DNA of 64,000 nt, taken from Acanthaster planci. Taxonomy: Eukaryota; Echinodermata; Asteroidea; Valvatida; Acanthasteridae. The stretch's first letter is position 1. Each line of letters opens with the position of its first letter. The stretch lies in contig NW_019091374.1 of the NCBI RefSeq assembly GCF_001949145.1, forward strand, positions 629,429 through 693,428, in the 5' to 3' direction. Below are positions 49,502-59,900 of this stretch, one piece after another. The notes under the pieces were generated by a model. That model saw only the letters and a program-made list of their open reading frames with translations, did not search any database and was not told the origin of the DNA. The position numbers and the translations under genes are program-made.

Positions 49502-50104
49502 GTTGAATCTCAGCGGATCAATGGTACCTGGCGGTAAAATTGAGCATGCGGAACTTCAATATATTTTGAGTTTTTCGGCGTTTGGCAACCAGCTAACATG
49601 GAAAGCATGGCCAACCTCTATCCATGATGTGTGAACGCGTTGTGTGCAATGCACGTTAGCCATATTTGCAAAAATTGCTTTGTTTGTCATTGGCTATTTT
49701 TGTGGTCATGTGATAAGGGCGAGGGGCGTGGTCAGTTTGGTGCACATGCTGTTCCTTTCCCAGCCGGGTGAAGAGTGTGCATATGAAAATATAAGTAGGA
49801 AATTACGAGTACGCGTATTTCCATTGTTCTCTATTCAGGACTTCATTGACACAATTTTTGTCAAAGATAAAAGGTGGGGAAAAAAACGGAAAAAGAAAAC
49901 CAATAAATGTGATATCATCAAGATTTTCCAAAGAGATCCCATAAATATCTCCATTTAAAAGAAAGATCACTCGGCCATCATCCCCAGCACCCACCCACCC
50001 CCCCCCAAAAAAACTGAACTTTCATCTATTCACTACACTTCAAATCTACAAGTTATGAAATGTAAGGCTCATGTTTCAGTCCATGCATTCACGGTGCCCG
50101 TAGA

Positions 50105-50345
50105 AAAATGTGGGGAGCTAGGTTGGGGTGGTGGTTCTTTTCTAGCCTTCCACCTCTGCGGTCCGGGTTCGAGCCCAGGCTCGGTCCACATATGGCTTGG
50201 GTTTTCAGTCCCTACCCGACTCTAAGGGGTTCACACAGAATATTCCTCCCACCTCTAAAACTGTAACTGGTTCTCACTGTTTCCTCTTTACAAGTTGCTT
50301 CAGGATACGAGCTACTGTGCCCAAGACACTTTTGAGGAATTCTTG
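50105..50345 (+). mobile_element. tRNA-derived SINE candidate
   Basis: A tRNA-like head has a B box GGTTCGAGCCC at 50166-50176 and an A-box-like GGAGCTAGGTTGGGGTGG about 50 bp upstream. An unrelated tail follows (TTTTCAGTCCCTACCCGACT and on). Ends are not sharply defined. Confidence 0.55.
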
Positions 50346-52799
50346 ATGTCATTACCAGAAATGATTACATGAATAAGTTACAGGACACAGACACTTTCTT
50401 GGCAATTCCCTTCTCACTTGTGTATTTGTCATGCTTACTATTACTCCCATTCATTTTAAGACGTAGGCTCTAAGCGTCTAAGGTACACGTGAATCCACAA
50501 GATCAATAGGAAATTTTAGGAAGTGAACAAACACAACAAACCAATTCTGGACATATGGATATTTTTTGTCCTGGTTTATTAAATGGTCCTACGAACAATA
50601 AGTGTAACAAAATCACTGAATGAACCTCAGAAAAACAAAATAATGGTCAATTTAAGTCGTGTAATGTTGTCTTGTTTTATATCATTAATAACTAATTCAC
50701 CAATTAAAACAGTCGTTAATAAAATATTTATAAAACTACAGAACAATGAATGTCTGCAGATCGCTGTTATTTTGACCTGGGTAAAATCGACTTTGAGAAG
50801 TCAGATTTTTCTGCCCGTATGTACAAAGCAGGAGATTGAGGTGGAACATGGTTGGCTTTCATTTTTTTGCTTTTTTTGGCCAATTTCGTGTTGCTACAAA
50901 AAATGTTGACAACAAAAACAAGATTTGACTCAATTTCTTTTTATTTGCTAGTGTGTGGATCAATTCTGTGGCATGTAAGGACTGAGCATGTATTACATGT
51001 GCACTAGTGGCAGTTAATGTCAAACTCCAGAAATATAAATGGATTATTCTGCTGTTTTAATATTGGGAGGCTCTGCAGACAGGGCTTACTACTTCAGAAC
51101 AGTGGACTGAGAACCAATCGGATTACTCTAAGTTATGGGATTCATTAGCAGTCTGTACAGCTTGGACAAAAAAAAATAAGTTTAGAAAGTGTAATATTAT
51201 GATGAGGTTAAACTCATAAGGAATTACTTCATTTTTGTTTTTACAGTTTGACAAAACTAATCAGTTTTAAAACAATGTTTGGTTATTTCACGCAGGTCTT
51301 GATTTTATTTGTTGAAAGAAGTGTTTACTACCTGAAACCTGAGGGATTCCTGGCTCAGACACACACACAGCAATGTTTGCCTCTAAAGAATACCAAGCTG
51401 GCAACCAGCCAAGAATATTTAGCAGTTACAATTCATTTGGGTGGTCACCGACAGAAATCTACTCAAACTCGTCTCAACCTTTAAGCAGGGGTATTGTGTC
51501 TATATGATACCAATAGCATCAGTGACTTAGAATTGCAACCCGACTTCACACTGTGAGGATATAAAGTGCAGGCAATGTTCAACATTTTGGGGCATTCAGT
51601 TTGTAGGAGGGAAAGTTATTCTGAAAAGAGTAGAGGGTTTATTATGTGTATTTTCTGTCAATGAAGACGTTTTCATTTTAAGAAAAAACAGACCACAAAA
51701 AAATTCTAACAATCATCTGAATTGGGGCAAAAACTTGAATAACTATACACAAAATGGCACAGAAACATGTTCCAAACATGGCTCCAAGTGGGCCGGTGTA
51801 CTCAACACCACAATTACAACAAAATGATGCAATGTCTTCAGGGCACACAACAGGGTCTTGTTTAGAGGCAGCCCGGACCACGTCTGAGACAGGAATAATA
51901 GCTGAGGCTATTCAATGTAGTGTGCCAACGGCAAAATCCAAGCAGTACCCACTAGACGGCTGATTGGGACAAGGCCTTGTTCTACATCACACGCCGTAAT
52001 CATCCTGCAGTTGGCTCTAGTTATTTCCCTTAATTTTCTTCTTCACTATACACTACACACACTATCACACTAACACAACTAAAAGCTTCTGGACAGGGGG
52101 GTAATCCCAACGATCTTCCACCCCTTCCAAAAAAGTCTGTACATGATGTCAAATGTAAAAAGATCTGAACAAGTTTATTTTTGCTTGCTTAAGAAGAGAA
52201 CAGAAAATCAAGGGTACGTCAGAGTTTACAAAAGACACAACAAGACTGGTAAACTGCCCCCCGTGCAGTACAATAATCAACTTGTACAGTTATTTGAGAT
52301 GCTGCTTCAAAAGGAAATTTGTCACACTTTAAGTCTATCAGAATCACAAATACAAAATTCTACTCAGGAGAAAAATTCCAAAATGGTCAACAGGATTGAA
52401 TGGGTTGTGAGTCCCGGACAGTTTACCAGTCCTTACTTTTGACCATTAATTACCGGAATATTCACATCCTTTTTTTTTTGTCAAACTGTCGAGAGAGAAG
52501 ACAGCTCACGCCGACACTCGATTGGTCTGGACCTCGCTGCATATGCACATCGGTTTCTGAAAATACTCACTGTGCTTTCTGCAAAAGATGGGGATTGGGG
52601 AAAGTCATCAAGTCAAATTAAATCAAGAGAGCTAAGCTTATGTCTCCAGATATTTAATATGACTCAAATAGCAATAGGTTTTCACAATCTGAAAGAAAAA
52701 TGGCAGTTTTCATGTCAGCTAAGGAGGCTCTTTAAGTCTTTTTGCGGTGTCTAACTCCTACTGCAACAACCCAGTAACACCAAAAGGAAAGCTTTCTTT

Positions 52800-53465
52800 G
52801 TAAATTAACCCTAACCACCTAGGCCATTTTGGCTAGGATACACCTTCAATCCTTCAAAATCCTTCAACTGCCCCCATGAAAAAAATTGGATGTACAGCCT
52901 CAGTCCTCCTCTAATATTTCTTGCATGTATTCTGTAGAGGGGTGCTTAATGCCTCAATCCTCCAAAATCCTCCAGCAATTTCTCTCACTACGTTGAGGCA
53001 GTGTAATTGATGTCCTAAAGCTGTATAGAGGATTTCTGTGGCCCCATGCATGAATCTGATATGCCACAGACACGAAACTGAGAAAAATCTAGTTAAAGTT
53101 TTTGCTTCTTGGAATTTTCCATTCAGAATGATACTGCCCTCTATATTTTAAAAAATAGGCCACCCTATCTGTTGAGATTTTTAGCAAATAAAGATATGAT
53201 ATTACTCTACACATTCACGCATCTAACTCTAAAAGTTTGAAAATGAGGCATATCAGATTCATGCACGGGGCCACAGATTTCACATACAATGTGGGCACGA
53301 ATCTATGCATGGCGGAACAAACAACACAAGGTCTAACCCAAGACCTTGAGACAATAAATCCTTCGCTATCAGCAATGCAATTTTGCCATGCAGCCTCATT
53401 CCTTCAAAGTCCTCCAAAAACGCCTGCAGCACTTTGAAAGATTTAGGAGGATTAAGGTTAATGGT
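52800..53465 (+). repeat. Composite ATCCTCC repeat, second copy
   Basis: It begins TTAACCCTAACCACC and carries several CAATCCTTCAAAATCCT and CCTCAATCCTCCAAAATCC blocks. It then has the stretch shared with 48245-48615 (GCATGG, AACACAAGGTCTAACCC, CCTTGAGACAAT), ending in GGAGGATTAAGG. Confidence 0.65.
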
Positions 53466-53785
53466 ATCACAGAGATCACCACAGCCCCAATGACCACAGG
53501 TCCACCAAATAATACTGTTCCAAGTTAACTGGCCCAAGGTGTCAAGGGATAAATTGAAAAAACGGCACTTGTTCATGCTTGTTTTGAACGGTGGGGGGGG
53601 GCAATTATTTACTGACAAAGTGCATGTATGAACTAGCCTGATGTATCCTTGAAGAGCCACTGATGAAAGTTGTACTCAAATGGAAAAGAATGCAATGTAT
53701 ACATACATCACTGGCCGAGTCCAAGATCAATTATCTTAAAGCTCAAAAACCAGTCAGAAATCTTAATTTGAAAGGCCAAGACGGT

Positions 53786-53791
53786 TTTATT
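53786..53791 (-). promoter_or_regulatory. Candidate polyadenylation signal of hnRNP C
   Basis: AATAAA on the minus strand, about 117 bp after the gene C stop codon. Confidence 0.6.
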
Positions 53792-53907
53792 CACTGATCC
53801 CTCTCACAAACTGTGCACATTTCCAGACAGTTTTAAACTTGGCCCCCTTCATGAAGGCTCACTTGACCTCTCACCTTTGACATGAGGTTTGATGCTGGCA
53901 TCGTGAC

Positions 53908-53969
53908 CTAGTAGGGCCTGTAGCGACCTCCCCGTCCTCCTCTCCCCCTGCTTTGGCCACCGTAATAGT
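53908..53969 (-). CDS. hnRNP C, last coding exon
   Basis: Acceptor TTAATACCAAG. Encodes YYGGQSRGRGGRGGRYRPY and stop TAG at 53910-53908. Confidence 0.88.
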
Positions 53970-56900
53970 CTTGGTATTAAAGGGGAAAAAAGTTTGTTGG
54001 TTTTTAGCCGAGTAAACGGGTTTTGTCCAAACTGAAACACAACGTCAGGCCCAGCATAAAACTGAGCATGTTACAGATACCACACAAGCTCCATTCTGAT
54101 ACCACACTTTTTATGCAAACACACACGATAATATCTGTTTGCGTCACAAATCAGTAGCAAAGACATGGAAGCCATCTTGAATGGACGGGAAAATGACAAG
54201 GTAAGAGAAAACAGATTTCCTTGTCATTACATATAAAGACCAGTGGACTGAACATTCTTTCAAGGCAATCAAAGAAGCGTTTCACAAAATCCAAAAGGCT
54301 ATCCCTACTCTCGTATCTGGCCTCTTTTTCGTAATTAAAAAACAAAATAATTGGTGTCCGAGTAAGAATATATTTTGAAAGTTGCTTACCTCTCTGAGGG
54401 CCATAGCTAGAGTAATTATCATATCCACCTAGAAGAGAAAGGTTGGTCTTATTTTTAGCATTTTAGCACATCAGGATTGACAAAAATCTTTTTGGATTGC
54501 ACAGCGCTGGAATCCGTAATTCTGTCAGCATTTCAAATTTCAGCGTAAGAATTTGCCTCATTTTGAAAAGTGGGGTGCCCGATTTAGTTTCAAGGGTTCA
54601 CGAAAAACATATCCACTATGGCAGACAGGGTGTCTAATAAGGCCTAGTGGGCATCAAATGTGGCCTATTGGGTGTCTAATGTGGCCTGTCAAATAGATGC
54701 CCGGATACTTCATTGGCTAAAACCTGTGGCCTACTGGTGCAGGATTCTGCAGGGTGTCCAAAAAAACCCAACCACAGAAGTTGAAACTTTTTCCCCCACT
54801 AAATATTTTTTTCACACCAAGTGTTCCACATCAAATCACAACGTCACTCAATCAAATCAGGTGTCAAGGGCAGAGCCATCAATCTAGAGACGCTCTTACC
54901 TCCATAGCCATCATAGTCATTGTAGCCGTTTCCCCAGTCTCGGCCGCCACCGTAACCCCACCCACTGTAGCCGCCACCTCCGTAGCCACTGCCGCCACCG
55001 CCATAGCCGCCACCCCTGCCACGCCCGTAACCACCTTCAAAAAGGGAAGAATCATGGGTTAGTTTTATTTGTCAACTGCAGTTTCGGCCTCAGTCCCGTA
55101 TGGCAATAAAGGAACTTCTCCACTTTGTTCCACTGAGTGGAAGGGGTCCAACCTCGGAGTAAGCCAGAGCGTACTCTCAATCAGGCTGGGGGTATATTCT
55201 TGCATCAGGCGGCTATTTCAAGATGGGAAAAAGGTAAACGTTTCCTATTTCCATGATGTGATCGAAGAGTAATATTTTCCTGCACACTGACAATCGCGAG
55301 TAACACATGCAGGAACACAGCCCAAGAAAAGCTTTTTTCAACAGTGAAATTACAAGTTTCACCGATCCCAAACCCTTTTTATTTCCAAATAACATTAATA
55401 ACCCTAACCCCAGGCCCTTTTTCCTAGAGACCTTCCTCAATCCTCCAGAATCCTCCAATTTGGGGGTGAAAAAAATTGGATTCTTCCTCAATCCCCCTAA
55501 ATCCTCCAAAAGTTCTTGAAAATGTTACTTGGAGGTGTGCCTCCTCCCTCAATCCTTCAAAATCCTCCGGCAGTTCCTGTCATTATGTTGAGGCAGTGCG
55601 AACCGCATTCTTGAGCAGTGGGGTTGATTCAAAAGAAGATCAGGCTGAATTTACGCACGACTGCAAGACCACCGCAAGGTCTAACCCACGACCTTCACTC
55701 ATGGCATCCTTCATAATCAGCCATGCACTTTTGCCACTCACCCTCAATCCTCCAAAATCCTCTGAAACTGCCCGAAGGATTTTGGAGGATTGAGGAGGGT
55801 TAGGGCGACTGGTGTATTCTGATTAAGCGGCATCTACTTTTTGGTGCACTCCGATCTTGTGGCATGATTCATAATCCTGCACACCGCCTTATCAAACGAA
55901 ACATGCAGTGGACATTCAGCTCAACTTGTTTTCACACTCATCGCTATGTGTTACAACAGTACAAACAAGATCTGAAAACTTCTTTTCATTAAAAGTGACA
56001 AGGTGTTACAGTTATTTCATTCTCATAAACAGTTTCATAATGATCAGCCACTGCTGTTCTGCTTTGGCCTGCATGGTAATTTAGTTCATGAACAAAAATT
56101 TTCACTAACATAAAGACCAAACACTTTGAGGTTTTTACCTTTTATTGCCACGAAGGCGATGTAAAGTTAGAACTAATTTGCAACAAAGCTTTCCTCAACA
56201 CATTCGAGTCACAAAAATCCTCTTTCATGTCTCCTCCACAGTATGGTGCATAACAAGAGAATGCTATGAACCATTTTCCGTACATAAATTCACCTTCTGC
56301 CCCCCCCCATATGAAGAGGTCATTAAAACACAAGCATAACGTGCCACAAGACGTAGCAACGAGCCAACAGTTTGAGGCTGCAAACGCACGGTATTTCCCT
56401 GAGGAACCGAAGGACAATTTGACATGCAGGGCCTGAATTTAAGTGAATTTTGTTTGCCCAGCTGACAGGAACTTGCATGCGCCTAGCCTAAATCCTCACC
56501 TCCTCCACCGCCTCGCCCGCCCCCATAGCCGCCACGCCCACCACGGTTCTTATCGGCGTGGGCTTTGTTCACATCTATCTTGGTGTTGTTGATTACGTGG
56601 TTCGTCATTACTGCACGGGGCAAGACAAGGGAAGAAAAGAGACAACATTAATGGCATTTTTTTTTTTACACAAGGAATACTCACAGTGCCGGGAAGGCTT
56701 CATGATATGGCGAAATGCTGAGTGTCTACCTAAAAGGGACGACTTTTCAACTTTACAGTCGAATCTTACGTTATGTTAATCAAATGTTAAGCATATTTGT
56801 TCCTATTCCCTTTACTATTGACCACGTTGTTGACAGTTGGCCGCTGACGCCAGCCAGGGGGCACTGCTGCCAGTGTCAGGCATTACGTGAGTGACACTGG

Positions 56901-59900
56901 CATAAGTAGCAGTAGGCATAGGCCCATTGCCAGTGGGCATAACATTAAAAGCAAAATAACTGATCCTAAACCTTACCACATCCTTGGTTAAGGTTAATAT
57001 ATTATAAGTCCATTGCAAACAAAAATCCATCACTATTCAGAAAACTTCAACTCTGCCTAGTCTCAGTGGGTACATACCCACGAAAGTGGATTTTGATGCA
57101 AAATGAGAAAGTATTTGTTGTTTGAACAATCAGACAAAACTGATCTCTGGTTGTAAATGTGCAACACATGACAGGTTATGAAGACATTACACAGATCCTT
57201 CAGTTTTTGCACTTCCACATATTTTTGCATCGGTTTTAAGCCAACATTTTAATATGTGGCTGTCCAAATTTGTCTTTAACTTGAAAAAAGACAGCAAACT
57301 CAGTTTTTAAACTTTTGACATGAAATTACGTATTGAAGGACAATATCCAAAAGAGCTTGTATGCTTTAGTTTTCACAGCCAAGGACCCAAGTTTGAATCC
57401 AGCATATTATTCGTAAGAGAAAAAAACTAGGAAGGTTTCTCTTACACGCTGCTTTGTCGACCATGTAGTAGTACTCCAACTCGACAAAAGCGTAACCCCT
57501 GGACTGGTTGGTGTTCTTGTCCTTAACGATGGACACACTTTTGACCTTGGCGATGGTGTTGAAGTAGTCCTTGAGGTCGTCTTCGGAGATGTCGCCCTTG
57601 TTCAGGCCGGCGACGAATACTTTCTTGACCAAGTCATTGGAAACGTTGCTCTGTGTGAGGTGCAACAGCAAACAGAAAAAAGTATGAACGCAGGTCAAGG
57701 TACGATTCCAATTGGTTTAAAGCTCATTATGTAGTTTTTACCGACTGGTAAAACACTGACATGTTTTGTACAATTTCACACACGACACAAACCTCACATG
57801 TTGCATCTCCCCCTGGGATGTCAGTCACTATGCTAATCCCAACACAATATTATTCCCTTATTAATATATTATCCTTCATTCCTACTCCAAAGGGATGTGG
57901 AGCCCAGCCGCTTTTCACGTAACATGTGCCTCAATGGCCCCCCTTTAATATTGTAAGATAAAGACTGAGCCACTGAGCTGCTTAAAGACTGGCTGATGCG
58001 GAACGATTCTGGCAGATTCGCTGTAAATACAGCGAGGGAGCAGGAGGCCCAGGCGGGGAACGGCAAAAGGAATTGACGAGTCCCACAACAGCAGACTAGG
58101 GGCTCAGTGTGCAAGAAATGGAGATCATGCTGTACTTTTCACCTTGTCCAATGCAATTAAACTGACTCAGCAGGGGCAGAATGCACAGCCGCAAAATTCT
58201 GTATTTGACTCCAGGGGGCTGTTTAGAATTAGGGTTAAACACAACACCATCAGAAACCAGATACAAATACTTTTTTCCATTCGCAATATGCCTTGCACCA
58301 ACTTTTAAAACAAAGGGGTACGTCGACACTCACATTTTTTGGAATGGCGCGCCTGACTTCTATCTTCCTGCCCTTGAAGTGTGTGGGATTGTCTTCGTGG
58401 TCATGCAGCACTTTGTCTGTCTCGGCTACTGTCCTCATGGTGACGAAGCCGAAGCCCTTGGACTTGTTGTTGTTGTCGGTAGCCACCGAGACGTCCACCG
58501 AGTGGCCCAGTGAGCGGAAGTGCTCCTCCACGTCGTCCTTGGTCGAGGACCGGTCCAGGCCGCCCAGGAACAGCTTCCTCAGGTTCTCATCTTCCGGTTC
58601 CTCCTCCTGCTCGAGATGGAAATGAACAAACAAAAAACGATCAGTACTGAAATAATTCCTCAGAGGGGAGATATGGCACATGCGTCCGCCAAGTTCCACA
58701 CATGTGGTTTACTCTGCCACTGGTGTTCACTGCTACATTCAACACGTGTTACTTTTTCACCACTCATGGAATCTGTCGCAGGATGGGGTTAAAGGTACGT
58801 GTAATTTGTCATGACAAGTGACGGAGTCATCATGTTGTCACTGTTTTGGAGACTCATACTCGTCTAGCCCTAATCCATCAAGTGTGTGCAGAAACATACA
58901 GCTTGAGGGTTATTTATATTTATTTATACCATATAATTTGTGCATGAAAATCTGTACATTTTGTCCCAGTTTTTTTTTTTTCTTCCGTGTTTTACCCCTC
59001 GGGTTGTTCTCATTGGAAGTTGAATCATGAACAGAAATTCACCTCCAGTAATCCTAATGCTAAAACTGCATGTGACATGCAATGCTTTAACACTGGTTCC
59101 TGCTACTAAATTGGAAAGAACTATGACGGATGGGAGACATGCACTATGTGCAACAGGTTGAAAAATAAACTTAGAGTGTTGTGTTCCAAAATTAGTGGCT
59201 TCTAATGTCATCAGATGAATCTATATGTTTGTAAAGATGATGCTGTTGTCAAAAAAACTAGCAAAGCTCAGTGATGTGTGTAAATGTGTACAAAAGACTG
59301 TTTTACAAGTTATGCCGATGCTACTATGTTTTATGCATGTCGTAAAGCTCGCACAACATTAAACCAGAACTTGATGATTACGGCAATCCCCTTGAGTAAG
59401 GGTAGGGTGATTCCAAATATAGTGCTGAATACTAAGGGTCAATAGTGGCCATGGGTAGTCTGTAGAGTTCCATAACAGTCTGTAGTCTGTAGCGTTCCAT
59501 GCATGGACATCACCTCACACCCTATGCACAAATCCTATGAGACTGGTCTGAACAATTCTACACTCTAAGTGTTTTCTAAGTAAAATGCTTCGATATTTTC
59601 CCTATTTAAATTTGACTCCTTAGGACACGTCATTGCTTTCTGAGTGATAGTTGATATACCATGTACAGTTAACTCTCGTTATTATGAAATCCGTTATTAT
59701 GAAATTTTGTTGTAACAGATTTTCTTCCCATACCAATGTGCAGATTTTCACCGGAACCACAGATGTGTGTTTGTTGTAACCAGAATTTCGTTTCAGCCAA
59801 TTTCGTAATGACAAGTCGACTGTATATAGTTGCCTGTAGGAAAAGATTAGCTAGTGATGTCTGTACATAAAACTTTCCAACTGTAGTTTGTTCTGAATCC

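Larger units (their letters stand above)
49502..53907. other. Spacer between hnRNP genes B and C
   Basis: It contains the upstream region of gene B (no TATA box seen near the start), a SINE at 50105-50345, a composite repeat at 52800-53465 and the end of gene C with its polyadenylation signal. The open frames here do not look like genes. Confidence 0.6.

Noticed and set aside
50105-50345. A functional tRNA gene
   Set aside because: The B box is good, but I could not fold a full cloverleaf with acceptor stem and anticodon; SINE fits better.
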